Source: Glandiceps talaboti (taxonomy: Eukaryota > Hemichordata > Enteropneusta > Spengelidae). Taken from it: a stretch of DNA of 64,000 nucleotides. Within the stretch, counting starts at the first letter, position 1; every line of letters begins with the position of its first letter. Both the position numbers and the translations under genes were made by a program. Where the stretch lies: positions 27,845,449 through 27,909,448 of the forward strand of contig NC_135553.1 in the NCBI RefSeq assembly GCF_964340395.1. The letters are read 5' to 3'. Shown piece by piece: positions 1 through 16,825 of the stretch. The notes beneath the pieces were generated by a model. It worked only from the letters and a program-made list of their open reading frames with translations. It did not search any database and had not been told where the DNA came from.

Positions 1-68
1 GACAAGAACTTATTCTTTAAACCTTGGATATTCCAAGTTAAGAATGAAATTGGGCCGCGGCCGATGTC
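1..68 (-). mobile_element. Start of LINE ORF2 (endonuclease), runs off the left edge
   Basis: Read on the minus strand, this stretch encodes SFLTWNIQGLKNKFLS, which matches the start of an APE-type endonuclease of non-LTR retrotransposons (the (L)xWNIxGL motif). It lies directly downstream of the ORF1 stop (TAG, 71-69) and in the same reading frame, with no ATG in between. The rest of the endonuclease and the reverse transcriptase would lie outside the window. Confidence 0.6.
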
Positions 69-1646
69 CTATTCAGAAGTTAACGAGTCTTGCAAGTTGA
101 TACGGCTCTGGAGTCTAGTTCTTGGTTTCTGTTTCGTGCGCGTTTGTTGCTCGATTTGTTGCTGGTTTTTGGTGACATCTGTCTCAGTTCCTACTAGCTG
201 TGTGCTTGAGGTGGCTCTTCCTTCTGTTACGACCAATTTTCCATTTTTATAGTACGCCGTTTTGCCATCACGTTTGTGCATGGCGAGAGTTTTTCGTTGG
301 CGTTTAGTTAGGTCATTGCCTATACCAATGTGCACCTTCCTCAGCTCTTCCCGTGCCCCTAGTGCTAATAACTTGTCATCCCAATGATGGAATTTTGCTA
401 TCATGGGACGCGGCTTTCCAGACCAATGTGCTGCAATACGATGGGCACGCACAATATCTCTACTTTGCCATTGCTTATTTCGTACATTTTGATTCAAAAT
501 CTTTATGACTTTGTCTTTACAAGCCTCAAAGGACTCGCTCTGATTCTCGTCAATTCCATAAAATATTATATTGTCCCTTCTTGAAAAAGCTTCTAACTTG
601 TCGGTGTCGTCCTCTAGTTGTTCTAGGCGGTCGATAACTTCGTCAAGTTTGTCATTTACGGCGCAAGTGTCTAATTCGGCGATGTGCTGAGATTCTTTCA
701 GCTCATTTACTTCGTCATTTAACTTGTTCACAGAGTCCTTGATTGACACAAGATCCTGACTCAACTTTGCATAGTTCTCTGACAGTTGTTTTTGTGTGGT
801 TTTCAGTTCTAGAAGTTCTTCTCTAATTTGGGTACTTGACTTTTTGATTTCACCTGTAAGATCAGCCTTTAATGACTCCAAGGCTTTGATGATATCCTTC
901 TCTGGGCCAGGATTTAGCTCTATATCTCCACATAGTTGTAGTAATCGATAAACAAAGTGATACCTTGAACATACCTTGAACAAGTCGTGGGGTCTGAATA
1001 GTCTAGCAAAGAATCCATTTCTGTAAAAAAAGCACTTACAAAATTTGTCATAGATATCATCCACATCCCTTTGAGTATTTTTATTACTTTCAAGCAAATC
1101 AATTATTTCCAGAGTAGCACGTCTACTTATCTCTGAATCTAAAAAAGTTGTGGGAATATTTGAAACATTGTATCTCCCTTTCTTGTCAGGAGTGGGCTGT
1201 GTACTATGACTTTTGTCTTTGCTTTCAGAATGTACATCATAAACTGTAAAAGTGGCAGACAATACAGAATGATCTGGTAAAGCACATTCACCAATGTAAC
1301 CGTGTAGGTTATACATATCAATCAAGGAAGAAATAGGTTGTACATTAAAATCCTGACAAAAGTCTATACGCTCATGAGGGAAGATAACATAGTCAACAAC
1401 GGCTTTTCCTCTATGAGAGACTGGAGTAAAATTGTCATTAAGAGGACAGATTCTACCATTTAAAACAGCCATCTTAGAATCTTTTAAGAATTCAATCAGG
1501 GTCTCCCCATGTTTGTTTACAAATGTGTCTATATGTACTCTTTTTGGAATGTGATCAATCTCCCCGATAAAGTCATTTGCTGTTCCAATACGTGCATTAA
1601 AATCGCCACAAATAATGATATTATCACTTTGATTATTAACATACAT
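69..1646 (-). CDS. Chimeric LINE ORF: endonuclease C-terminal part fused to 2A-ORF1
   Basis: This is an uninterrupted 525-codon frame. Residues 1-205 match the C-terminal half of an APE endonuclease and its linker to RT: GDFNARIG at 14-21, DYV at 85-87, and a catalytic-type DHS at 125-127. From about residue 206 it changes to the 5' part of a LINE. YRLLQLCGDIELNPGP (233-248) contains the DxExNPGP signature of 2A ribosome-skipping peptides. A long heptad-rich coiled coil (about 250-355) follows, then an ORF1-type RNA-binding region (RRDNIIFYGI at 356-365, then RAHRI and a Lys/Arg-rich C-terminus). 2A peptides are known in ORF1 of some non-LTR elements of lancelets, sea urchins and molluscs. 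The endonuclease segment normally belongs in ORF2 after ORF1, so this order suggests one LINE inserted into another. It is probably an element remnant rather than a host gene. The ATG at 1646 may not be a real start. Confidence 0.8.
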   Translation of the reverse strand: MYVNNQSDNIIICGDFNARIGTANDFIGEIDHIPKRVHIDTFVNKHGETLIEFLKDSKMAVLNGRICPLNDNFTPVSHRGKAVVDYVIFPHERIDFCQDFNVQPISSLIDMYNLHGYIGECALPDHSVLSATFTVYDVHSESKDKSHSTQPTPDKKGRYNVSNIPTTFLDSEISRRATLEIIDLLESNKNTQRDVDDIYDKFCKCFFYRNGFFARLFRPHDLFKVCSRYHFVYRLLQLCGDIELNPGPEKDIIKALESLKADLTGEIKKSSTQIREELLELKTTQKQLSENYAKLSQDLVSIKDSVNKLNDEVNELKESQHIAELDTCAVNDKLDEVIDRLEQLEDDTDKLEAFSRRDNIIFYGIDENQSESFEACKDKVIKILNQNVRNKQWQSRDIVRAHRIAAHWSGKPRPMIAKFHHWDDKLLALGAREELRKVHIGIGNDLTKRQRKTLAMHKRDGKTAYYKNGKLVVTEGRATSSTQLVGTETDVTKNQQQIEQQTRTKQKPRTRLQSRINLQDSLTSE

Positions 1647-1755
1647 TTGGCAGATTAAATGACTCTAAAAAGAAATAGCATCTTTGCCCCATGTAGAGTT
1701 TTCTGGAGAGAGATAACATGTAAATACAATGAACTCATAATGTGTAACCATTTAG
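1647..1755. other. Short unassigned spacer
   Basis: AT-rich sequence between the LINE fusion and the 55-bp array. No gene seen. Confidence 0.5.
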
Positions 1756-3020
1756 TTGTGTTATGTCTAAAGACTGGTGTCAGTTTTACACCAATGTGCC
1801 CTTACTTTACTTGTGCTATGTCTAAAGACTGGTATCAGTTTTACACCACTGTGCCCTTACTTTACTTGTGTTATGTCTAAAGACTGGTGTCAGTTTTACA
1901 CCACTGTGCCCTTACTTTACTTGTGTTATGTCTAAAGACTGGTGTCAGTTTTACACCACTGTGCCCTTACTTTACTTGTGTTATGTCTAAAGACTGGTAT
2001 CAGTTTTACACCACTGTGCCCTTACTTTACTTGTGTTATGTCTAAAGACTGGTATCAGTTTTACACCACTGTGCCCTTACTTTACTTGTGCTATGTCTAA
2101 AGACCGGTGTCAGTTTTACACCACTGTGCCCTTACTTTACTTGTGCTATGTCTAAAGACTGGTGTCAGTTTTACACCACTGTGCCCTTACTTTACTTGTG
2201 TTATGTCTAAAGACTAGTGTCAGTTTTACACCACTGTGCCCTTACTTTACTTGTGTTATGTCTAAAGACTGGTATCAGTTTTACACCACTGTGCCCTTAC
2301 TTTACTTGTGTTATGTCTAAAGACTGGTATCAGTTTTACACCACTGTGCCCTTACTTTACTTGTGCTATGTCTAAAGACCGGTGTCAGTTTTACACCACT
2401 GTGCCCTTACTTTACTTGTGCTATGTCTAAAGACTGGTGTCAGTTTTACACCACTGTGCCCTTACTTTACTTGTGTTATGTCTAAAGACTAGTGTCAGTT
2501 TTACACCACTGTGCCCTTACTTTACTTGTGTTATGTCTAAAGACTGGTGTCAGTTTTACACCACTGTGCCCTTACTTTACTTGTGTTATGTCTAAAGACT
2601 GGTGTCAGTTTTACACCACTGTGCCCTTACTTTACTTGTGTTATGTCTAAAGACTGGTGTCAGTTTTACACCACTGTGCCCTTACTTTACTTGTGTTATG
2701 TCTAAAGACTGGTATCAGTTTTACACCACTGTGCCCTTACTTTACTTGTGTTATGTCTAAAGACTGGTATCAGTTTTACACCACTGTGCCCTTACTTTAC
2801 TTGTGCTATGTCTAAAGACTGGTGTCAGTTTTACACCACTGTGCCCTTACTTTACTTGTGTTATGTCTAAAGACTGGTATCAGTTTTACACCACTGTGCC
2901 CTTACTTTACTTGTGTTATGTCTAAAGACTGGTATCAGTTTTACACCACTGTGCCCTTACTTTACTTGTGTTATGTCTAAAGACTGGTATCAGTTTTACA
3001 CCACTGTGCCCTTACTTTAG
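1756..3020. repeat. 55-bp minisatellite, 23 copies
   Basis: The unit begins TTGTGTTATGTCTAAAGACT, and 1,265 bp divided by 55 gives exactly 23 units without indels. Variants are few: TGTTATG or TGCTATG, ACTGG, ACCGG or ACTAG, and GTGTC or GTATC. The five-unit variant series in units 5-9 recurs in units 10-14, so there is a 275-bp higher-order duplication. The unit contains no splice-donor consensus. Confidence 0.95.
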
Positions 3021-3066
3021 CTGTGTGAGCAAGCGCTGATGATACCACAGGGAGCAGCGAATGTGT

Positions 3067-3158
3067 AATTGATTGATAGATCGATCGATCTATTGAATGA
3101 ATGAATGAATGAATGAATGAATGAATGAATGAATGAATGAATGAATGAACGAACAATT
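3067..3158. repeat. Tetranucleotide microsatellite (GATC/GATT then GAAT)
   Basis: A short run of ATTGATTGATAGATCGATCG is followed by about 15 copies of GAAT. Confidence 0.9.
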
Positions 3159-3567
3159 ACATTTCTGTGGTGAAATAAAACTTATTTTTGTGTGATACTG
3201 ATCAACTGACTGATTGAATTTTGTGGTGATATAAAACCTTTTTTTTTCTTTCCCTGGCAAGTCTCTATCGGCTATCTCTTTATTGACTAAATAAACACAT
3301 CTTGTCCTTTCTTCTCCTCTTATCTAAATCTCGTTAGTGGTCTGAGTCTAATTTAAAACAACCCTAATCACACAATTACCGAGGAGATCGGTTACCGTGA
3401 CAATTTGCTTTATCTCTTATCTTGTTGGAGATTATCACACCGGGTAATACCCAGCCATGCATAAACAAAGAGTACTAACTTGCACATAGAAGAGTGTTTG
3501 TTTGGTGTGATAACCTCCAAGTAGTTTTGACCACAAACTGACCCTTTATTCTACATGTATCTTGTAG
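3159..3567. other. Intergenic or intron DNA upstream of kinase exon
   Basis: No coding exon was recognised. It contains half of the recurrent CTCAGACCAC palindrome (GTGGTCTGAG at 3337-3346) and ends in a pyrimidine-containing splice acceptor CTTGTAG at 3561-3567. The true first exon of the kinase gene is not identified here. Confidence 0.4.
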
Positions 3568-9973
<6,406 letters not shown>

Positions 9974-9989
9974 TTTTTTTGTTAACAAA

Positions 9990-10107
9990 ATAATATAAAA
10001 TAATATAAAATAATACAATACAATACAATACAATACAATACAATACAATACAATACAATACAATACAATACAATACAATACAATACAATACAATACAATA
10101 CAATAAA
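9990..10107. repeat. (AATAC)n pentanucleotide microsatellite
   Basis: About 18 AATAC units just after the kinase stop codon, preceded by AATATAAAAT repeats. It ends in AATAAA (10102-10107). Confidence 0.95.
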
Positions 10108-10326
10108 TTAAAACAGAAGACAAAAAAGAGACACTTGTGTGTGTAGTGCTGTGACTGGCTAGGTAGATATAGCCATATGCTGTGTCAGACACACATGGTC
10201 AATGTCAGAGTTGACTAGACAAGGTGATTGGGGAATGTCCAGAAGATAACATTCCAGCCTTTCCCCTCGTTAGTTAATTTGATACCGACATTATCATCAA
10301 AGTAACGTAATATGAAAGCCGTGGTC

Positions 10327-10332
10327 AATAAA
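10327..10332 (+). promoter_or_regulatory. Candidate poly(A) signal AATAAA for the kinase gene
   Basis: A canonical hexamer lies about 350 bp after the stop codon. Another lies within the microsatellite at 10102. Which one is used cannot be told from sequence. Confidence 0.35.
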
Positions 10333-11410
10333 ACATTTGAAAAAATAGAAAGATATTTGATGTGTGATTTGTTTGTACCCGCTGTGTAAAAGAAGCCCGT
10401 GGTTTTACTATCGATGTGTTGTTTACACTCTGAATGTAAGTGACCACAGCTTTATATAATTTTGATGTATTAAGAACTAACTTAAACCTAGAAAAGAAGT
10501 GAACTACCCCGATAATGAAACAGAGACTGACAAATTATGTTCAAAGTTGGACAGCGACTTGCATTCTAGTATATAAGAACTTACGGCAACTTAGGAGACC
10601 AAACTTAATCAAGTTGACAACGTTAACGTTCCTCTGTATAGGAAAATGGCTGCAATATTTAAAGCGTTATAATTATTTGTTTCTGGGATTTGTATTGTTC
10701 CGGAGATTGCACAAAAAATATTATTGTTTGTTCTTGTTTAGTGCAATCCCTGGAAACAATAAAAACTCAAAAACAAAATATACGCCTGAAGTTGATTTCC
10801 ACAGATTTCCACGCACAAGCAGTACAATTAAACTGTCTTGGTAGACGATCTATCCTCATCAGAATGACACATTCCATAGTTAGAACTGACCACTAGGTGG
10901 CGGTATGATCAGCTGAATGATCTCTGTTGATCTTGGGATTGTAGCATCTGATGTTTTTCTCGGGAAATGATGTGGCGATGTATCAAAGAGTCCCAGTCGA
11001 TGTTATGATTGTAGCTATGGGAGTGTTCAGCTAAAGCCGATACTACAGTTTGGACCTATTAAACTGATTTGCAAGGTTCCTCGATTCTGGTTTGCAATTG
11101 TCTTGGGGACTGGTCAGTTTCTCCAACCGGGGGGCGGGTGGGGCGGTGGATTCTTAAATCGGACCGACAAAAAATCACTGAAACCCCCCCCCCCCCCATA
11201 TCTGTAAAACCAAAAACGGGCGGACCCCCCTATCACTTAATTCTAAAACATGATGACCCCCCATATATAATATTTACATGACAGGTATTTTTTGATCGTG
11301 ACTGTCTTGCATCTACTTTTAAGATCCCGGGTTAGCACTATCATAATTATGATTATTGACTACACAGGGTAAATATATTCCAAAAGGGAGTTTAATAACA
11401 TCTCATCAAC
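10333..11410. other. Unassigned intergenic DNA
   Basis: No convincing exon. It contains G/C tracts near 11130-11270. The 109-codon open frame at 10515-10844 has no recognisable domain. Confidence 0.4.
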
Positions 11411-11411
11411 A

Positions 11412-12095
11412 GTGAAAGGTAGGTGGAAAGCTTCAGAAGGGAATATGTACATCTCTTATGGGGGGGGGTCGGAGGGGGGTACTCTGAAAAGTCAATTTTG
11501 AGACTACTCAGACATTTTCAGAAAATAATTTCCAAGCTTTACGAGACATCATCAACATGTAAAAAGCAACTACATAGGGTTGACATATTTTTGAAATATA
11601 GTTTGATAGCATATTGACAGTAAGAGGTAGGGGGAAGAGCTTGAGACTGGGATGTGTACATCTCATGTGGGGGAGGGGTCCTAGGGGGTCTCCCCCTAGA
11701 AGCCCTGGAGGTTTTATACTCAGAAAACTCATTTTTGAGACTATTCAGACCCTTTCAGACAATAATTTCCAAGCTTTACAAGACAGCACCAACATGTAAA
11801 AAGCAACTACATAGGGTTGGAATACTTTTGAAATATACTTTGACAGCATCTTGACAGTAAGAGGCGAAGAGCTTGAGACTGGGATATGTCCACCTCGTGC
11901 GGGGGGGGGGGGCGTCCAAGGGGTCTCCCTCTAGAAACCCTGGAGGATTATTACTCTTAAAGCCAATATTTAGGCTATTCAGACCCTTTCAAGCAATAAC
12001 TCAATCCATGCTTTACAACACCATCAAGTATCAGAAACTATTCTTTATAACTTACATAGGGTTGAAATATATTCTTAAAACGTTAAATAGCACCA
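11412..12095. repeat. Tandem repeat of about 230 bp, three diverged copies
   Basis: Copies start near 11412, 11619 and 11851. Each runs from a GTAAGAGG or GTGAAAGG segment through a G-tract, a TTCAGACCCTTTCAGACAAT-like segment and TACATAGGGTTGAAATA. The third copy is the most diverged. Confidence 0.8.
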
Positions 12096-12098
12096 TCA

Positions 12099-13536
12099 GG
12101 GCCGTAGCCTGACTAAATTGCCAAGGGGGGCAGAACTTTGTCTTGATGCAATCATGCATTTAAAATTTAGAAAAGTGCTAATTTACATAAATTTGCATGC
12201 AATTTACATAATATATATTTTAGTATACGCAATTAAATATCATATGTAAGGTCAGAAAAAATAAAAAATGCTTGACAAGGATAAAACAAACCATATATAA
12301 TGATAGCAAAATATTTCAGGTCGAGTTTAGATAGAACTTATTCAGTCATCTTGATACTATCTCATGCAATTTGTCTGCATAGCTACAGTTAGGAAATGTA
12401 CACAATTTACGGTTAAACGAATGGTGTTGTTCCTCTCACCCTCTCTTCTCAAAAAATGTTAAGCTCGCCAATTGAAACTCAAGCATTATTTTAGCCACCC
12501 CTTCTGTCACTTACACTACAGTGGAGATATAAAATCATATGGTACAATGATGCATTGGAGGAGGAGGCCATTTAGTGGCATGAAATATCAAACCAGACAT
12601 GTGGGGCCAGAGGATTTTTTAATCCGTCTTTTTTCCCCTTTTCTATTTTTTCTTCAGTATATGGAAATTTTTTTCTATTCCGAAATAAATAAATAATAAT
12701 AATAATAATAATAAAATACCAGAATTGAAACAATTATGCTATGCATCACATATTATCTGGAAGTGTATTTTGTTGTGGCAAAGCTGAAAGATATTAAGCG
12801 GATGTGCACATGGTAAATGACTTCTCTTGAAGTTTAATTTCGTTCCAAAAAATCCCGAATAAAGAGCAAAACATTTCAAGACTTTCAGACTTTTGATGGC
12901 CCAATGGTCGTAAACTTTTGTTCAATTCTTTTTTAGTGCACATTTAAGATCCTCTATTTAATAGTTTTTTCAGGGCCACCAAATATTCCAAAAAGAGATC
13001 TGCCGTTTTATCAGCATGAAATGTTTTAATATAAGGAACAAGATGTAAATAAGATCGAGCGCATCTTCGGAGTCACTGCATGCAGCATAGCAGGCAACCT
13101 CACTTTGAACGACTTTTTCCGTTGTTTTTTTTTGAGTTTCACTCGCTGACATTATAATTGCGACTTGCTAATATCTTCAAATGAAGGAGACTTTCAAGAC
13201 TACTGTTACTCGCAGAAAATGCACAGTGCATATGCGCACTTCTTTTGTACTTTCCCGCGCAAAGAATTTTTAATTTACTGCAAAACGTTACAATTTTTGA
13301 CTGGACACATTTTAATTCAAAGTTAAGCCAGCGTACAATAGCGATATAAGATACAGTGTACAGTCACTTTAGTGAACTATCCATTGAAATCGCGCATGCT
13401 AGGAATCGTCACGTAAATAACGATTTTAATAGCATCACTATGTATTCAAAAAGTAGCTTTTTTTCTTTCTTTTTCCCAAAATCTCAAGGGGGGGGGGGGG
13501 CAGCTGCCCCCCTTGCCCCCCCCGCAGGCTACGGTA
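12099..13536. mobile_element. DNA-element-like unit with inverted ends GGCCGTAGCCTG
   Basis: The left end (GGGCCGTAGCCTGACTAAAT, then AAGGGGGGCAG) and the right end read on the other strand (CCGTAGCCTGCGGGGGGGGC, then AAGGGGGGCAG) match. The 1.44-kb interior has no intact transposase. A clear target duplication was not seen. hAT-like elements of marine invertebrates often have such termini, but the class is uncertain. Confidence 0.5.
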
Positions 13537-13559
13537 CTGTGTAACTTGTAAAGGCTTAC

Positions 13560-13632
13560 CACTTTCGTCTGACTGTTCTAATGTAGCGTTTCCTGCAATC
13601 GAACTGGAGATGAAGTTAGCCTGGACCGACAT
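13560..13632 (-). CDS. Possible first coding exon of a minus-strand gene
   Basis: Starting at an ATG (13632), the minus strand reads MSVQANFISSSIAGNATLEQ then SDES, with a good donor G|GTAAGCC at 13559, phase 1. No downstream exon was identified. It could be a chance ORF or a pseudoexon. Confidence 0.25.
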
Positions 13633-13668
13633 TGATAATTGTAGTTTCCCTTTAGTTTTGAGTGAGAA

Positions 13669-13697
13669 CTCAGACCACTATTCGTTAGTGGTCTGAG
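13669..13697. repeat. Small perfect palindrome CTCAGACCACTA/TAGTGGTCTGAG
   Basis: Arms of 12 bp around a 5-bp loop. The same core palindrome occurs at four places in the window. Confidence 0.85.
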
Positions 13698-13759
13698 GTG
13701 AGAAGCACGCCGTGGATGAGGGATTGGAAGTCAAAGGCGATGGTACCGTGGCCGATGAC

Positions 13760-13920
13760 GACAAATCGGTCTTCTAGTTCAAAAAACCGGTCTTCTAATT
13801 CAAGTGTCGGTCTTCTAGTTCAAGTGTCGGTCTTCTAACTCAAGTGTCGGTCTTCTAATTCAAGTGTCGGTCTTCTAGTTCAAGTGTCGGTCTTCTAACT
13901 CAAGTGTCGCGTCCGTCTTC
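13760..13920. repeat. 20-bp tandem repeat, about eight copies
   Basis: The unit is GTCGGTCTTCTAGTTCAAGT, with AATTC and AACTC variants. The first two copies are diverged. Confidence 0.92.
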
Positions 13921-13930
13921 TCAGTTTTCT

Positions 13931-14010
13931 GTACTATACTATACTATACTATACTATACTATACTATACTATACTATACTATACTATACTATACTATACT
14001 ATACTATATT
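13931..14010. repeat. (ACTAT)n microsatellite
   Basis: About 15 pentanucleotide units. Confidence 0.95.
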
Positions 14011-14215
14011 ATAATATACCTAGTGATAATGCTGTGCCATGATTCGCTAGAATCAGTCACGTGATAGGAAAATAGAATGACTACTTCCCTTGGGGAATAG
14101 TCCCATCAATTTTTACATAGTCACGTGACCACCGCGCGTTCACAGCAGGTCAAAATGGCAGCTTCTGACGATGTCGTCTGCCACCGCGAGTTCACAGCAT
14201 GAGGTATATTATAAA

Positions 14216-14404
14216 ACACATATTGCCTGGCCTATATTCGGGCTATAGCACCCGTTCATTACCCCCTCGTGACTGTGAGTTACCAGAATCACATGCTATT
14301 TCCCTCGGCCGTTGGCCTCGGGAAATAGCATGTGATTCTGGTAACTCACAGTCCCTCGGGTGTAATAAACGGGTGCTATAGCCCTCATGGCCAGGCAATA
14401 TGTG
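14216..14404. repeat. Inverted repeat (foldback) with arms of about 90 bp
   Basis: The left arm holds ACACATATTGCCTGGCC, GGGCTATAGCACCCGTT and GTTACCAGAATCACATGCTA. The right arm is its near-perfect reverse complement. The centre is GGCCGTTGGCC near 14308-14318. It looks like a MITE or foldback unit. Confidence 0.88.
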
Positions 14405-14560
14405 TTCACTATACTATACTATATACTATGCTATACTATACTATACTATACTATACTATACTATGCTATATACTATACTGTACTATACTATACTATTCTA
14501 TACTATACTATACTATACTATACTATACTATACTATACTATATTATATTATATTATACCA
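14405..14560. repeat. (ACTAT)n microsatellite, left border of giant palindrome
   Basis: Pentanucleotide runs with a few TGCTA and TATTA variants. Confidence 0.95.
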
Positions 14561-15489
14561 GTATATTGATGGTGGAAATCGAGGGATCTGATTGGTCTAG
14601 ACATCGAACTAGCGCGTCTAAAACGAGTGATAATGCACTGCTGGTACGATAATGCACTGCTGGCACGCGTCCAAATTTTGTTCGTCTACGAGTGAGCGTT
14701 GAGTTGTAGTCCGCCGTGATACTGATAGTGAACTCTTCGAATTGTCAGAGGAGGATTTTCTCTCAATGAGACAATATTTTATGAGAAATTATGAAGGAAA
14801 TTTCGAAAGCAACCCAGTCATCGCGTATTTGTTCAAATCATCGCATACTACATGTACTAAGGTCAAGGCGCTATAGTATAGGCATGCACGAGATCGGTCC
14901 CAGCCTCGGCGCGGCTGGAGTGTAAACATTGGTGAGCTGTCGATGTCCTGTCCTGTCATAAAAATGAAGCAAGTGAAAGAGCTTACACTGGCCGACTTAC
15001 CATTAATCTAAATAGAAATTTGTCTGGGATCCTTTCCTAGAGTATCAGTCATCAATCCGAAAGGGAAATCCTCAAACCCGAAAATCTACTGACGTAACTT
15101 CCAGTAATATAAATACATTGTAAATATCAACCTGTCTATCACTTCATCGAGTCACGAATTCGGCTGGGAGCGATCGAAGCACGCTGTATTCAATAAACCA
15201 CTTCAAGTTTATACCTTGAGTCAAACAGGTTGTTTATTCATCACTGCACTTTTAATGAGCCGATCAATGTACAGATTATCAGTAGAAACAAAGAGCAGAT
15301 AAAATAAATCCAGTCGCGAGCTGCACGACGTTCACGTTGAGGCCAAGATCAGCTGTCTCATGTGTCTTGAAAAGCAGCGTTATTGTTATGCAAATTAGAC
15401 ACAGAGGCACATATGAAACATGTGAAACGAGAAAACGTTAGTTCTTATCTTGTTTCCGATATTATCAATATACTGGTATAATATAATAG

Positions 15490-15630
15490 CGATAAACCAC
15501 CCCCTGGGGAAGGTATACCACTCGGTTTTGACCAGTGAACTCAATATATGCACTCGCTATCGCTCGTGCATATATTTCGTTCACTGGTCAAAACCTCTTG
15601 GTATACCATCCCCAGGGGGTGGTTTATTGC
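15490..15630. repeat. Inner palindrome nested in the left arm
   Basis: TAAACCACCCCCTGGGGA, GGTATACCA and TTTTGACCAGTGAAC at the left are mirrored by the complement at the right, around GCACTCGCTATCGCTCGTGC. The whole 140-bp unit is therefore itself a hairpin. Confidence 0.88.
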
Positions 15631-15633
15631 TTA

Positions 15634-15741
15634 ACTATACTATACTATATACTATACTATACTATACTATGCTATATACTATACTATGTTTTGCTATATT
15701 ATATACTATACTATAGTATACTATATAGTATATTATATACT
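15634..15741. repeat. Central (TACTA)n spacer of giant palindrome
   Basis: Degenerate ACTAT and TATAG repeats that themselves turn around near 15715 (ACTATAGTATACTATATAGT). Confidence 0.85.
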
Positions 15742-15743
15742 TA

Positions 15744-15890
15744 AGCAATAAACCACCCCCTGGGGATGGTATACCAAGAGGTTTTGACCAGTGAACGAAA
15801 TATATGCACGAGCGATAGCGAGTGCATATATTGAGTTCACTGGTCAAAACCGAGTGGTATACCTTCCCCAGGGGGTGGTTTATCGCTATT
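15744..15890. repeat. Inner palindrome nested in the right arm
   Basis: Reverse-complement copy of the 15490-15630 hairpin: CCACCCCCTGGGGATGGTAT to the left and CTTCCCCAGGGGGTGGTTTA to the right. Confidence 0.88.
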
Positions 15891-16825
15891 ATATTATACC
15901 AGTATATTGAAAATATCGGAAACAAGATAAGAACTACATGTAACGTTTTCTCGTTTCATATGCGCCTCTGTGTCTAATTTGCATAACAATAACGCTGCTT
16001 TTCAAGACAGCTGATCTTGGCCTTAATGTGAACGTCGTGCAGCGACTGGATTTATTTTATCTGCTCGTCGTTTCTAGGGATAATCTGTACATTGATCGGC
16101 TCATTAAAAGTGCACAGTGATGAATAAACAACCTGTTTGACTCAAGGTATAAACTTGAAGTGGTTTATTAAATACAGCGTGCTTCGATCGTTCCCGGCCG
16201 AATTCGCGACTCGGTGAAGTGAGACGATAGGCATGGCGGCAGGTTGATATTTACAATGTATTTATATTACTGGAAGTTACGTCAGTAGATTTTCGGGTTT
16301 GAGGATTTCCCTCTCGGATTGATGACTGATACTCTAGGACAGGATCCCAGACAAATTTCTATTTAGATTAATGGTAAGTCGGCCAGTGTAACCTCTTTCA
16401 CTTGCTTCATTTTTATGACAGGACAGGACCATGAGGACATCTCACCAATGTTTCCACTCCAGCCGCGCCGAGGCTGGGACCGCGACCGATCTCGTGCATG
16501 CCTAGCGCCTTGACCTTAGTACATGTAGAAGGCGATGATTTGAACAAATACGCGATGACTGGGTTGCTTTCGAAATTTCCTTCATAATTTCTCATAAAAT
16601 ATTGTCTCATTGAGAGAAAATCCTCCTCTGACAATTCGAAGAGTTCACTATCAGTATCACGGCGGACTACAACTCAATGCTCGTAGACGAACAAAATTTG
16701 GACGCGTGCCAGCAGTGCATTATCGTACCAGCAGTGCATTATCACTCGTTTTAGACGCGCTAGCTCGATGTCTAGACCAATCAGATCCCTCGATTTCCAC
16801 CATCAATATACTGGTATAATATAAT

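Larger units (their letters stand above)
14561..16820. repeat. Giant palindrome, two arms of about 1.08 kb
   Basis: The left arm (14561-15634) and the right arm (15741-16820) are near-perfect reverse complements: GATGGTGGAAATCGAGGGAT at 14568 pairs with its complement ending at 16804, and TTGCTTAA at 15627 pairs with TTAAGCAA at 15741. The spacer is a degenerate (TACTA)n tract. Both arms encode the same partial peptide (SEEDFLSMRQYFMRNYEG, followed by NFESNPVIAYLFKSS), so each arm carries a copied coding fragment of unknown source. Confidence 0.93.

Noticed and set aside
1756-3020. Regularly spaced repeats that might be taken for a CRISPR array
   Set aside because: There is no unique spacer: the whole 55-bp unit is repeated, and the sequence context is eukaryotic.
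10515-10844. 109-codon plus-strand frame
   Set aside because: No recognisable domain, no splice context and no codon pattern distinguishing it from non-coding DNA.
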